Shown here in pieces: positions 1 to 8,698 of a stretch of DNA of 64,000 bases (its first letter is position 1; each line of letters opens with the position of its first letter). The notes under the pieces are model-generated. The model did not search any database, was not told the DNA's origin, and was given only the letters and a program-made list of their open reading frames with translations. This DNA is from Clostridia bacterium (GTDB lineage Bacteria; Bacillota; Clostridia; Christensenellales; Aristaeellaceae), in assembly GCA_017448975.1 (NCBI GenBank), contig JAFSKN010000015.1, positions 62,001-126,000 on the forward strand. The letters are read 5' to 3'. The position numbers were made by a program, and so were the translations under genes.

Positions 1-1
1 G

Positions 2-985
2 GGGGCCGGGACGCTGACCTTCGATATCTTTAGCGAATTGGAAAGCGCTCTGTCCATGAACCTCACTTCCGGCTCCAACGAGCTGTGGTCGGTCACCCAG
101 GAATACGGGTGCTTCACCGTGACGGCCCGCCGCTTCGGCCACGGCATCGGCATGAGCCAGCGGGGCGCCATGTACATGGGGCAATTGGGCTATACCTACG
201 ATCAGATTTTGGGTTTTTACTATGAGGGCTGCACAAGGGTGGCTTACACCCTCACCCGTTCCATTTTGAGCCCCGCCGTGCCGGGACAAAAAAGCCAGGA
301 GCAGGTGATCACCGAGCAGCCCGTGGTCCTTGAACCGTCTTCCACCGGCCTGCGGGCGAGGGTGACCACATTAAGCGGTTCCCTGAACCTGCGGGAAACG
401 CCCAGCGCGGACGCCCGGGTGCTGCGCACCATCCCCCAGAACGAAACGATTCCCATTTTGGAAAAAAGCGCGTCCTGGTGCAAAACGCGATACGGCGGCG
501 ATATGGGCTACGTGATGACCCAATTCCTCACCTTCTTATCTTCCACCGCCCGGGTAGCCACCCAAAACGACGCCCTGAACCTGCGGGAATTGCCCAGCAC
601 GTCCGCCCCGATCCTGGGCGCTATCCCGCGAAACGCCGCCGTTTCCGTGCTGGAACAGGGCGCGGAATGGTGCCGGGTCTCCTATAACGGCGTCACAGGC
701 TATGTGATGGCCCAATATCTCTCCTTTTCCGGCGGCAGCGCGCCCGCGGCGGAAGCCGAAACCGCCCTCACGCCCCTGGAAACGCCCGTTTCCGCCTGGA
801 TCATGCCCACAGCGAGCACCCTGAACCTGCGGGACGGCTGTTCCCTGTCCGCCGAGCTGCTGATGGAAATGCCCAAGTATGATATGCTCATCGTCACCGC
901 CATAGGGGATACCTGGTGCGCCGTCGTTTACGAGGGCCGCTCCGGCTACTGCATGACCAAATATCTGGAGTTCATTGATGAATAA
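2..985 (+). CDS. SpoIID/LytB-domain protein with three SH3 repeats (5' end outside window)
   Basis: The reading frame is open from base 2, so the N-terminus lies upstream of the window. The first part carries the SpoIID/LytB C-terminal signature GHGIGMSQRGA followed by a short GY-rich stretch. In SpoIID this family cleaves glycan strands of peptidoglycan, usually during sporulation, and LytB relatives enhance wall hydrolases. Three bacterial SH3 repeats follow, each beginning with a variant of (S/A)LNLR and ending near GYVM or GYCM; such repeats bind cell wall. The call is a secreted wall-remodelling protein. Whether it is the sporulation protein or a vegetative LytB homologue cannot be told without the N-terminus. 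It overlaps the next gene by 8 bases. Confidence 0.85.
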   Translation, partial: GAGTLTFDIFSELESALSMNLTSGSNELWSVTQEYGCFTVTARRFGHGIGMSQRGAMYMGQLGYTYDQILGFYYEGCTRVAYTLTRSILSPAVPGQKSQEQVITEQPVVLEPSSTGLRARVTTLSGSLNLRETPSADARVLRTIPQNETIPILEKSASWCKTRYGGDMGYVMTQFLTFLSSTARVATQNDALNLRELPSTSAPILGAIPRNAAVSVLEQGAEWCRVSYNGVTGYVMAQYLSFSGGSAPAAEAETALTPLETPVSAWIMPTASTLNLRDGCSLSAELLMEMPKYDMLIVTAIGDTWCAVVYEGRSGYCMTKYLEFIDE

Positions 986-1763
986 CGAAGAAACCGATCT
1001 GCTGCTGCCCGGCGAACGCATCGACGACCTGCAATGGAAAAACCTGCACGTCATTCAATCGCCGGATGCCTTCCGCTTCGGCATGGACGCGGTGCTGCTG
1101 GCAGATTTTGCCCAGGTGCGCCCCCGGAGCCGGGTATGCGATTTGGGCACCGGCACGGGCATCCTGCCCCTGCTGCTCTCCGGCCGCGATGCGGATATGC
1201 TGTGCGACGCCATCGAAATACAGCCGGACGCCGCGGACCGGGCAGAGCGCAGCATGCGCTTAAACGGCCTTTCCGGCAGGATCACCGTTCATAACCGGGA
1301 CTTGAAAGAGGTTCGTTCCTTTCTCCCCCACGCCGCTTACGATCTGGTGATCTGCAATCCGCCTTACAGTCCGGCCCAGGCGGCCCTGCACAGCCCCAAG
1401 GCGGCCCTCCGCGCCGCCCGTCAGGAAACGGAGTGTACCTTGGATGATGTCGCCGCCGCCGCCGCTTTCCTGCTGCGGGACCGGGGGCGCTTTTCCCTGA
1501 TGCTGCCCGCCGCCCGGCTTACCGACGCCTTTGACACCCTGCGCCGCCGCCGGCTGGAGCCCAAGCGCCTGCGCCTGGTGCACGCAAACGCGGCCCGCCC
1601 CGCCCGGCTGGCCCTGATCGAAGCCATGCGCAGCGTGAACCCCGGGCTCATCATCGAACCGCCCCTGATCGTCAAAAACCCAGACGGCACGGATACGGCG
1701 GAAATCGCCCGCATCTATCACCAGGAAACGGGTGAGGAATCATCCTGCCCGCGCACAGTTTGA
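978..1763 (+). CDS. TrmN6/YfiC-type N6-adenine methyltransferase
   Basis: A class I SAM-dependent methyltransferase of about 261 residues. The SAM-binding loop DLGTGTGILPL and the catalytic motif NPPY, typical of N6-adenine enzymes, are both present. The N-terminal part (DAFRFGMDAVLLA) matches the TrmN6 family, which methylates A37 of tRNA-Val in Escherichia coli. Firmicute homologues are annotated as tRNA1(Val) A37 methyltransferases. I chose ATG 978 over TTG 975. The start lies inside the end of the SpoIID-like gene, so the two are probably translationally coupled. It converges on the minus-strand gene that follows. Confidence 0.85.
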   Translation: MNNEETDLLLPGERIDDLQWKNLHVIQSPDAFRFGMDAVLLADFAQVRPRSRVCDLGTGTGILPLLLSGRDADMLCDAIEIQPDAADRAERSMRLNGLSGRITVHNRDLKEVRSFLPHAAYDLVICNPPYSPAQAALHSPKAALRAARQETECTLDDVAAAAAFLLRDRGRFSLMLPAARLTDAFDTLRRRRLEPKRLRLVHANAARPARLALIEAMRSVNPGLIIEPPLIVKNPDGTDTAEIARIYHQETGEESSCPRTV

Positions 1764-1764
1764 A

Positions 1765-1808
1765 ACAGCGCCGCCGCGTTTTTGCGGCAGCGCTGTCCTT
1801 CTTTATGC
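1765..1808. terminator. hairpin between convergent genes
   Basis: ACAGCG (1765-1770) pairs with CGCTGT (1791-1796), with GC-rich inner pairing across a T-rich loop. T-rich sequence follows on the plus side. It sits in the 49-base gap between two convergent genes and could end transcription from either side. Confidence 0.55.
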
Positions 1809-1812
1809 GTTT

Positions 1813-3333
1813 TTACTGCGCGGCTTCCATGAAGCTCACGTCGATGCGGGGATAGCTTTTGATTTTTCCGTCCTCGCTGATTTCGCTGAACGTACCGGCA
1901 GCCAGGCCATACACTTTCACATTGTCCCCCTCCGCCCAGGCGGGTTCGTCCCGGCAGATCAGGTACACGATATCCTTGTAACCGCTGCTGGTCTTGGTCA
2001 GGGCGAAGGTGACCACCCATTCGTCGATGTTCTTTTCGATGCTGGTGATATAGCCCGTTTCCACCACGTATTTGCCCCGGTTCTCCGCCTTGGGCAGGTT
2101 GGCGTAGGTCATTTTTTTCGCCTGGGAGCGAACCTTTTCCTCACGCTCGGCGTCGGTGTAGGAGCGCACGGCGGTGAAGGTGAACGACCGCTCCTGCATG
2201 CCCTTCTTGGTCACGCTGAGAACGAACTGATAGGTGCCTTCCGCACTGGTATCTACCTTGAAATTGAATTTCGTTCCGGTCACGGTTTTGCTGTAATTGA
2301 TGGGGCCGGAAACGGCCAGCTGTGTCTTGGCGCCGCTGGCGGTGGTGCCGGAAAAAACGGTTTCATCGTTCAGGGTTTCTCCGGGATGCGCTACCAGATC
2401 CACCGGCAGCACGCCCTGCTGAAAATTGACGGAATACAGGCGCTGGGCGGTAATGCTCCCTTCGGCTTCGGCGGTGAGGGTAAGCGAGTAGACCCCCTGG
2501 GAGGGGAGCTGCACTTTGATGGAAAAGTTGCCGCTGCCGTTGGCGGTGGTTTTGAAGGACTGGCCGCCCGCGCTGCCCAGGGAAAACACGGTGGCGGTCA
2601 CGGTGGCCTTGCGGGCCGTGCTGCCCTTGATGGTGAAAGTGCTCTCGCTGGTTTCAGCGGGAGGCGCGGTGGAAACCGTCAGCTTCACGGGCAGCTCGGG
2701 CATGGGCAGAATTTCCGTGAAAGTAAAGGTTTTCATCACGGTTTCCAGGGCGGCGTTATCGGCGTCCTTGGCGTTTCGGTCCCGCACCTGCATATCCAGG
2801 GTGATGGTGAAGCCGTTGCGGATGGTGCGCCGCTGGTAGCCGCTGCACACCAATTGGCCGTTCTGGCGCAGGGTGTACTTGGTTTGCAGGAAGCGCAGGG
2901 TCACTTTGCCGTAATTGGCCCATTTGGCGCTGGAATAGGTATAGCCTAAAATGCTGTATCCCGTTCCGTTGGTGTGGGATTTGCGGAATTCCTTGCGCAT
3001 GTCCTCGCTTTGGTTATTCAGGTCGAAATAGGTTTGGGCGTCCGTATCCCGCAGGGCGGAAATCACCAGGGTGCGATTGTTTTCCGCGTCGATGGCCTGG
3101 AGCAGGATGCCCTCGGCCTCAAAGCTGTTGGCCAGGGCGTCCACATCCAGGCCCTCGCTTACGAGCCAATCCGCTTTGGAGCTTAAGTTATAGGGCGTGA
3201 GCACCGTTTCATAATCCGACGGGATGTCCACCTGGGCACGAATATCCCCGAAAGAATACGTTTCCGCGCTGGCGACAGCCGCCACAGAAATCAGCAGCAG
3301 CGCCGCGGCGAAAACCAGAAGCATTTTACGCAA
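1813..3333 (-). CDS. secreted protein with Ig-like repeats, function unknown
   Basis: About 506 residues. A TTG start at 3333 is preferred: a GGGAGG Shine-Dalgarno lies 9 bases upstream and translation then begins directly with a classic signal peptide (MRKMLLVFAAALLL...ASA). The first 220 residues form an unrecognised globular region; residues about 235-420 look like two beta-rich bacterial Ig-like modules (TVSTAPPAETSESTFTIKG and a similar second unit). The C-terminal 100 residues end in an OB-like segment (GYITSIEKNIDEWVVTF). No catalytic motif is visible. It has its own promoter and is monocistronic. A role at the cell envelope is inference. Confidence 0.75.
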   Translation of the reverse strand: MRKMLLVFAAALLLISVAAVASAETYSFGDIRAQVDIPSDYETVLTPYNLSSKADWLVSEGLDVDALANSFEAEGILLQAIDAENNRTLVISALRDTDAQTYFDLNNQSEDMRKEFRKSHTNGTGYSILGYTYSSAKWANYGKVTLRFLQTKYTLRQNGQLVCSGYQRRTIRNGFTITLDMQVRDRNAKDADNAALETVMKTFTFTEILPMPELPVKLTVSTAPPAETSESTFTIKGSTARKATVTATVFSLGSAGGQSFKTTANGSGNFSIKVQLPSQGVYSLTLTAEAEGSITAQRLYSVNFQQGVLPVDLVAHPGETLNDETVFSGTTASGAKTQLAVSGPINYSKTVTGTKFNFKVDTSAEGTYQFVLSVTKKGMQERSFTFTAVRSYTDAEREEKVRSQAKKMTYANLPKAENRGKYVVETGYITSIEKNIDEWVVTFALTKTSSGYKDIVYLICRDEPAWAEGDNVKVYGLAAGTFSEISEDGKIKSYPRIDVSFMEAAQ

Positions 3334-3392
3334 CGTATTGCGCCTCCCTTCCTCCCGGCGGAAGCGAAAGACCTTCCAACCGCCGTAAAAAG

Positions 3393-3421
3393 ATTGTAAC
3401 ATAATTGTAATTATTTTTCAA
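3393..3421 (-). promoter_or_regulatory. sigma-A promoter for the Ig-like protein
   Basis: Read on the minus strand: TTGAAA (3421-3416), 17-base spacer, TACAAT (3398-3393). It lies about 60 bases upstream of the TTG start at 3333. Confidence 0.75.
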
Positions 3422-3493
3422 CCGTTGAAAAAAGAGTTTACAGCCTGTTCAAACTCATTTCATGGACCATGCAACGCGCAAATCCTATTTTCA

Positions 3494-3554
3494 ATAAATA
3501 TTTATCGTTTTTCGATAAATTATTGTTGACAAATGAAAAACATTGGCATATAAT
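3494..3554 (+). promoter_or_regulatory. consensus promoter with adjoining palindromic operator
   Basis: TTGACA (3526-3531), exactly 17 bases, TATAAT (3549-3554): a perfect sigma-A promoter. Just upstream lie a 12-bp palindrome ATAAATATTTAT (3494-3505) and an inverted repeat ATTTATCG / CGATAAAT (3500-3507 and 3513-3520) with a five-T spacer. The half sites abut the -35 box, so a bound regulator could touch polymerase. The small XRE protein encoded at 4069 is the obvious candidate to bind here; that is inference. Confidence 0.8.
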
Positions 3555-3576
3555 GGTCATCAAGGAGGCGAGAAAA

Positions 3577-4056
3577 ATGGAGCATCGCAAGGTGAGCCGG
3601 CTGCTGATGCTGGCCGGGGCCGTCGCCGTGCTAGGCGGCGGATACCTGTTTTTCGTGGACGCGCCCCTGGCGGCGCTGCGATACAGGGCGCTTATGCCGG
3701 AATACGCCTATCTGTTCATTCCCGCGCTGGTGTTTTTATGGGTGATCGGGCTGATCTACCTTTTCGCCATGGCGGATTATTTCCGGGTGTGCCGCCGCAT
3801 CGGGCAGGACCGTTCCTTCTGCCCGGACAATGAAAAAAGCCTTTCCCGCATCGCCCGCCTGCTGATCGGGGCGGCGGCGATATGGCTGCTGGGCATCCCC
3901 TTAGGGCTGCTGCTGGGCCTTTCCTTCGGTATCTGGACGGCGGCTTTTCTGCTGGCGTCGGCGGCCAGCGCCGCCATGGGCATGCTGGCGCTGGGGCTTT
4001 GTCGGCTGCTGAAGCGCGCCACGGAAATCAAGGAAGAAAACGATCTGACCGTGTAA
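3577..4056 (+). CDS. DUF2975-like four-helix membrane protein
   Basis: 159 residues with four predicted membrane helices (about 8-27, 43-64, 87-108 and 112-135). The layout, including the segment DYFRVCRRIGQDRSFCPDNEKSL between helices 2 and 3, fits the DUF2975 family. ATG 3577 follows AAGGAGG with good spacing; longer in-frame starts overlap the promoter. In other Firmicutes DUF2975 proteins are followed by a small Cro/CI-type regulator, as here 12 bases downstream. Their function is unknown. It is the first gene of a three-gene operon driven by a consensus promoter. Confidence 0.75.
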   Translation: MEHRKVSRLLMLAGAVAVLGGGYLFFVDAPLAALRYRALMPEYAYLFIPALVFLWVIGLIYLFAMADYFRVCRRIGQDRSFCPDNEKSLSRIARLLIGAAAIWLLGIPLGLLLGLSFGIWTAAFLLASAASAAMGMLALGLCRLLKRATEIKEENDLTV

Positions 4057-4068
4057 GGAGGGCTGCCC

Positions 4069-4290
4069 GTGATCCGCATTGATTTGGACGTGATGCTGGC
4101 CCGCCGGAAAATGAGCATGACGGAACTGAGCCAGCGCGTGGGCATCACCATGGCCAACCTTTCCATTCTGAAAAACGGAAAGGCCAAGGCCGTGCGCTTT
4201 TCCACGCTGAACGAAATCTGCAAGGTGCTGCGTTGCCAGCCCGGTGATATTTTGGTGTACGAGGAAGGAGAGGATCAGGATGGAGAATGA
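4069..4290 (+). CDS. small XRE-family (YozG-like) DNA-binding regulator
   Basis: 73 residues, almost entirely a Cro/C1 helix-turn-helix (MTELSQRVGITMANLSILKNG is the two-helix core). The GTG start at 4069 follows GGAGGG. Proteins of this size and type (YozG-like) sit beside DUF2975 genes in many Firmicutes. Gene order suggests it controls its own operon through the palindromes at 3494-3520. The C-terminus is acidic and is read through the Shine-Dalgarno of the next gene, which it overlaps by 11 bases. Confidence 0.85.
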   Translation: MIRIDLDVMLARRKMSMTELSQRVGITMANLSILKNGKAKAVRFSTLNEICKVLRCQPGDILVYEEGEDQDGE

Positions 4291-5815
4291 TGTTTCCCGT
4301 TTTGAAAACGAAGTGACGACCGATATGGAGGAGAAGGCCATGTCCTCTCCCCCTGCCTGGGGCGCGTGGGAATGGATTTTCCTGTTTTCGGCCTTGCTGG
4401 CCGCCGGGTGTTATTTTTTTGCGCATTTTCCGGGTATTTTGGAAAGAAACGGCCATCTGCCGGGGGTGGGGCTGACGCTGACCCAGTGGCTTTTGGCGGG
4501 CGTTTCCTTATTCGCCGCGCGAAAGAAGGGCAAGCTGCGCGGGAAAAGCGCGGCGGGGGGCTGGTTCCTGCTGGCGATCGCCCTGGCGCTGGGCTTATGC
4601 TATTCGGTCTTTGCCGACGACGCCATGCGGCTGATGAACCTGCCCGTGGTATGGACGGCCACTGCCCTGGCCCTGTTTTCTCTCACGGGCGTCAATCCCC
4701 TGCCCGCCTTAGAGGGACGGGGGCTGCGGCTGGGCCTGCGCCGGTTCCTGCCCTCCTTTTTTACCCGGTGGGCGCTGCCGCTGAAAGCGCTTAAAAACTT
4801 GCCCCGGCCCGCGAAAAATGAAAAGCTCCGGGGCCTGGGCGTGGGGGCGCTGCTGGGGCTGCCGGTGGTGCTGCTGGCCGCCGGGTTACTCTCCAGCGCC
4901 GACCCCATGTTTTCCTCCCTGCTGACAACCGGCTTCCAATCCTTGGATCGCATCGACGGGTCTTTGCTTCTGAGACTGCTGTACACCCTGGCCGGGGGCC
5001 TGTGCCTGTTTTCCTTGCTGTCCGCCGGGACGGCAATCCCCTTTGCGCCGGAGGAACCCAGGGAGCGCCGCGCTTCCCCCGTGATCCTGTCCACGGTGCT
5101 TGCCATGCTGGCAGCGGTCTATGCCCTGTTCGTATACGTTCAGTTCCGCTATCTCTTTTTCGGTTCGGAAGAAGCCATCCGGGAAATCGGCTACGCGGAA
5201 TACGCCCGAAGCGGCTTTTTCCAATTGGTGCTGCTGGCGATCCTGACGCTTACGCTGATCCTGCCCTGCCTGTCCTTGGGAAAAACCAGCGCCCCCGTGC
5301 GGCTGCTGTGCGCCTTTGTGGCGGCGCTGACAATCGTGATCGATTATTCCGCCTTTTTCCGCATGCGGCTTTACATTCAGGCTTACGGCCTGAGCGTGCT
5401 GCGGGTAGTCACCCTCTGGGGTATGCTCATGATCCTGTGCGCCCTTGCCGCCTGCCTGCTCAAATGCGCCTCTCCCTCCGCGCGAGTCTGTCCCGTCCTG
5501 ACCGCGCTGGCTCTGTGCACCTGGACGGCGCTCAATTACGGCAACGTGGACCGGCTGATCGCCCGGTATCAGGTGAGCGTGTACAATGAGGGCACGCTGA
5601 CGGATTTGGACGCTTCCTATTTGGTTTCCCTCTCCCCCGACGTGCTGCCGGAGCTGGAACGCATCGAGGACGGTATTACGCGCGATCGGGCGCTGGAAAA
5701 AGCCCGTGTGACCTTTTCCGAGCGTTTCCCGCGTCCCTACGATTGGAGCCTGTGCTGGCTGAAAGCAAACGGCCCGCAAGCGGAAACCGCCTACGGGCTG
5801 GATACGATTCGATAA
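4280..5815 (+). CDS. polytopic membrane protein, DUF4173/DUF4153-like
   Basis: 511 residues with about twelve hydrophobic helices and a soluble C-terminal tail of about 90 residues. The segment FRMRLYIQAYGLSVLR near residue 370 is the hallmark of the DUF4173/DUF4153 group, whose function is not known. The ATG at 4280 is preceded by AAGGAGAGG inside the regulator gene, so translation is coupled to it. Finding this large protein after DUF2975 and XRE genes suggests the three form a membrane sensing unit; nothing in the sequence gives the signal. Confidence 0.7.
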   Translation: MENDVSRFENEVTTDMEEKAMSSPPAWGAWEWIFLFSALLAAGCYFFAHFPGILERNGHLPGVGLTLTQWLLAGVSLFAARKKGKLRGKSAAGGWFLLAIALALGLCYSVFADDAMRLMNLPVVWTATALALFSLTGVNPLPALEGRGLRLGLRRFLPSFFTRWALPLKALKNLPRPAKNEKLRGLGVGALLGLPVVLLAAGLLSSADPMFSSLLTTGFQSLDRIDGSLLLRLLYTLAGGLCLFSLLSAGTAIPFAPEEPRERRASPVILSTVLAMLAAVYALFVYVQFRYLFFGSEEAIREIGYAEYARSGFFQLVLLAILTLTLILPCLSLGKTSAPVRLLCAFVAALTIVIDYSAFFRMRLYIQAYGLSVLRVVTLWGMLMILCALAACLLKCASPSARVCPVLTALALCTWTALNYGNVDRLIARYQVSVYNEGTLTDLDASYLVSLSPDVLPELERIEDGITRDRALEKARVTFSERFPRPYDWSLCWLKANGPQAETAYGLDTIR

Positions 5816-5825
5816 TGAAGCCGGT

Positions 5826-7403
5826 TTATTTCCCCACGCTCTCAATGCCCCTCAATATCTCCGGTTCCCGCACGTCCCGCACGGTGGTGAACACCTTGCG
5901 GGTAAGCAGGGCGCCGCAGCGGTACCACATGCAGATGAAGGGGCAGTCCTGGGCGAACTGATCCTGAATCTGCCACAAAAGCTGCTGGTAATTGTAGAAA
6001 TCTCTTTCCTCCCGCAGCTTCTTAAACAGGTTGTCCATGGCGGTGGATTTGTAGCCGCAGTAATTGCCCGTGTTGCCGCTCATGAGCAGGAAGCCGGGGT
6101 CCGGCACCACGTCCATCTGGAAAGCGGCGATGGCCATATCGAAATTCCGGGCCTTCAAATGCTCGGTCACGCTGGCAAAGCTTTGGGTTTCCACGTGCAC
6201 ATTGATGCCCACGGCGGCTAAATAATCGGCGATCATGCCCGCCACCTGCACGCGGACGGAATTATTCTGCTCCTCGTACACGTACAGGCCCAAGCGCAGG
6301 CGCTTATCCACCTGCTTGCCTTTTTCCTCCACCACGGTATGGCGGATGTTGTTGTCCGCGGCGCTGGGCTTCCAGCCCGCTTCGTCCAGCAACTGCCTTG
6401 CCTTGTCCGGGTTATAGGCGTAGGCGCTTTCGTTGTCCTTGTACATCCAGGTACCGGCGGGCAGGGGGGTGTCCGTCCGGTCGGCCATGCCCATGTAAAC
6501 GGAATAAGCGATGGCGTCAAAGTCGATGGCGTAGCGGATGGCTTCCCGAATCTTCGGATCGTTCAGCGGAAAAGCGCTGGAGCTGTTGTTCAGCAGCAGC
6601 GTTTCCAGCTGGCGGGTGCGGTAGGTGATGTTCAGGTTGGTCAGGCCCGTCTGATACTGCCCGGCAGACGCGGAACGGGTAATGGCCGCGTCCACGCGGT
6701 TGTTTTCATAGTCCGAAATCAGTTCCCGGTTGGTGGCGCGGAAGGATACGTTGATCGCTTTCACTTCGGGCGTGCCGTTCCACCAGTTTTCATTGGCGGA
6801 CAGGTACAGCTCATTGCCCGGCGAGAATTCGTCCACCTTGTAGGGGCCTGTGCCCGCCGGCATGGAGGACTGCACCTGATCCCGGGGCAGTACGGGGAAG
6901 GTAAAGGCGAAGTACACGCCGTAATAAGGGCGCTTCACGGTGATCTGCAGGGAATCGGCGCTGTTTACCGAAACGCTGCTGACGATGTACTGCAATTGGT
7001 TGTACTGGCCCCTGCCCTCCTGGGCCAGGCGCAGGATCTCGTTGATGGTGGCTTCCACGTCGTAAGCCGTGCAGGGCGTGCCGTCGTGGAACACGGCGTC
7101 CTGGCGCAGGCGGATGGTCCAATGCTTGCCGTCGGAGGTGTAATTGCATTCCTTCGCCAGGCAGTACTGATACTTATTATCGTCGTCCAGGGAAAACAGC
7201 CCTTCGTAAATCAGGGCGGTGAGGGACTGGAATTCCCTTTCCTCCGGCGTCAGGGGATTGAGGGACACGGTTTTCACCGAAATCATGCCCAAAGACAGGG
7301 TCTGATCCATGGTGGCGGCGAAGGCGGCGGAAGGGCAAAGCAGCGCCAGCGCCAGACACAGCGCCAACGCCCGCTTAGTAATAATGCTGCAAATAGATCG
7401 CAT
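5826..7403 (-). CDS. ABC-type oligopeptide/nickel-family solute-binding protein (SBP_bac_5)
   Basis: 525 residues. A signal peptide (ALALCLALALLCPSAAFAA) is followed by a full SBP family 5 fold: LTALIYEGLFSLD near the N-terminus, WTIRLRQDAVFHDGTPCTAYDV, PRDQVQSSMPAGTGPYKV and IREAIRYAIDFDAIA. These proteins deliver peptides or other small ligands to DppBC/OppBC permeases. There is no lipobox Cys, so it may be secreted or anchored by its signal. No permease or ATPase gene is adjacent, so it is an orphan binding protein. The start overlaps the end of the lytic transglycosylase gene by 29 bases. Confidence 0.85.
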   Translation of the reverse strand: MRSICSIITKRALALCLALALLCPSAAFAATMDQTLSLGMISVKTVSLNPLTPEEREFQSLTALIYEGLFSLDDDNKYQYCLAKECNYTSDGKHWTIRLRQDAVFHDGTPCTAYDVEATINEILRLAQEGRGQYNQLQYIVSSVSVNSADSLQITVKRPYYGVYFAFTFPVLPRDQVQSSMPAGTGPYKVDEFSPGNELYLSANENWWNGTPEVKAINVSFRATNRELISDYENNRVDAAITRSASAGQYQTGLTNLNITYRTRQLETLLLNNSSSAFPLNDPKIREAIRYAIDFDAIAYSVYMGMADRTDTPLPAGTWMYKDNESAYAYNPDKARQLLDEAGWKPSAADNNIRHTVVEEKGKQVDKRLRLGLYVYEEQNNSVRVQVAGMIADYLAAVGINVHVETQSFASVTEHLKARNFDMAIAAFQMDVVPDPGFLLMSGNTGNYCGYKSTAMDNLFKKLREERDFYNYQQLLWQIQDQFAQDCPFICMWYRCGALLTRKVFTTVRDVREPEILRGIESVGK

Positions 7404-8085
7404 AAGAATTCAACACCCTTCCCGCGTACGTCCGCGTATCTGATTTGGGGATCTGGGACACCTTGAGGGTCTTGCCGTCAGTGGAATAATCCTTGATCCA
7501 GGAGGGCACCGTGCCCCAGCCCGCGTGATAGGCGCAGGCCACCAGCACCGGGTCGTCGCTGCCGATTTTGCGGCAGATATAGCGCAGCAGATAGCAGCCC
7601 ATTTTGATGGCGTTTTCCGGCTCGTACACGGCGCTTACGTCGTTTTTGCTGATGCCGCAGTTGGGGGCCACCCATTCAAAAGTATCGGGCATGAACTGCA
7701 TCAGGCCCATGGCCCCCTTGCTGCTGACAGCCCGGGGATCATAGCCGCTTTCCTGCATGATGATGGCGGAAACATAGGCGGGATTCAGGCCGTATTCCGC
7801 GGCGTACTTTTCGATCAGGTTCCGGTAGCGCACCTGATGGTTCCGCACCGTCTGCTCATATTTTTCCTGGGCGGCCCGGCGATCCTGGCGGAGCTTGGTC
7901 AGGCTGCCGTCGGCTTTATGCAGCTCTGCGCAGGCAATCAGCAGCCCGCAGGCCAGCGCCGCGAGCACCGCCCACTGCCACAGGGCAAAGCCCTTTTTTC
8001 TCTTTCTTCGCGCGGGCGCCCTTCCCGAACGGCGTCTGCGCGGGGGCGGGGCCTGAACAGGGGCGGGAGAGGGAAAATCATACAT
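7375..8085 (-). CDS. SLT-type lytic transglycosylase, membrane-anchored
   Basis: 236 residues. A proline/arginine-rich cytoplasmic tail (1-31) precedes one membrane helix (about 34-51), then a coiled stretch and an SLT domain. The catalytic motif is plain: IIMQESGYDPRAVSSKGAMGLMQFMP, where the Glu of QES is the acid residue, followed by the later AYHAGWGTV. These enzymes cut the glycan strands of peptidoglycan, forming 1,6-anhydro ends. It overlaps coaE upstream by 8 bases and the binding-protein gene downstream, so all belong to the polA operon. Confidence 0.88.
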   Translation of the reverse strand: MYDFPSPAPVQAPPPRRRRSGRAPARRKRKKGFALWQWAVLAALACGLLIACAELHKADGSLTKLRQDRRAAQEKYEQTVRNHQVRYRNLIEKYAAEYGLNPAYVSAIIMQESGYDPRAVSSKGAMGLMQFMPDTFEWVAPNCGISKNDVSAVYEPENAIKMGCYLLRYICRKIGSDDPVLVACAYHAGWGTVPSWIKDYSTDGKTLKVSQIPKSDTRTYAGRVLNSYAIYLQHYY

Positions 8086-8698
8086 GCCGCTTGCTTCCTC
8101 CGGTTTCCGCGGCGCGCTTCACCGCGTCCTGCCACAGGGAAAGGGCCGCGCGGCCGCTTTCCTCCTTGGTGCCCGTGGTGCGGATCATATGATCCGCCCG
8201 CCTGCGCTTTTCCATCACCGGCATTTGGGAATGGATGCGGCGCAGGGCTTCGGCATAGGTGATCTCCCCCCGCTTGCGCACCCGGCGCACCTGCTCCTTC
8301 TGCGGGGCGTAGGCGCACCAGATTTCATCGCACCAGGAATCCATGCCCACCTCGTACAAAAGGGGCACGTCCATCACCACAGGGCCGTCCGTTTCGTCCA
8401 TCCGGCGGTGGATTTCCGAAAGCACCATGGGGTGGATGATGGCGTTCAGCGCTTCCCGGGCGGCGGGATCGGAAAACACGATATCGGATAAGGCCCGGCG
8501 GTTCAGTTCCTCCCCGTCGAACACCTTTTCGCCCCATTTTTCCCGAATGGCGGGCAGGGCGGGGCCCCCGGGGGCCGTCAGGTTCCGGGAAATCTCGTCC
8601 GCGTCGATCACCGGCACCCCCGCCGCCTTTAAAGAACGGGAAATGTTGCTTTTGCCGCAGGCAATGCCGCCGGTCAGGCCGATAACATACTTACTCAT
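8078..8698 (-). CDS. coaE: dephospho-CoA kinase
   Basis: 206 residues, usual length for CoaE. The P-loop GLTGGIACGKS is at the N-terminus and DADEISR follows at about residue 33. CoaE phosphorylates the 3'-hydroxyl of dephospho-CoA in the last step of coenzyme A synthesis. It follows polA with an ATGA stop-start overlap, a pairing common in Firmicutes (often with mutM between, absent here). Confidence 0.95.
   Translation of the reverse strand: MSKYVIGLTGGIACGKSNISRSLKAAGVPVIDADEISRNLTAPGGPALPAIREKWGEKVFDGEELNRRALSDIVFSDPAAREALNAIIHPMVLSEIHRRMDETDGPVVMDVPLLYEVGMDSWCDEIWCAYAPQKEQVRRVRKRGEITYAEALRRIHSQMPVMEKRRRADHMIRTTGTKEESGRAALSLWQDAVKRAAETGGSKRHV

Noticed and set aside
1732..2949. Long plus-strand frame of 405 codons
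   Set aside because: It lies opposite the secreted Ig-like gene, has no ribosome site and a composition typical of a GC-rich antisense shadow.
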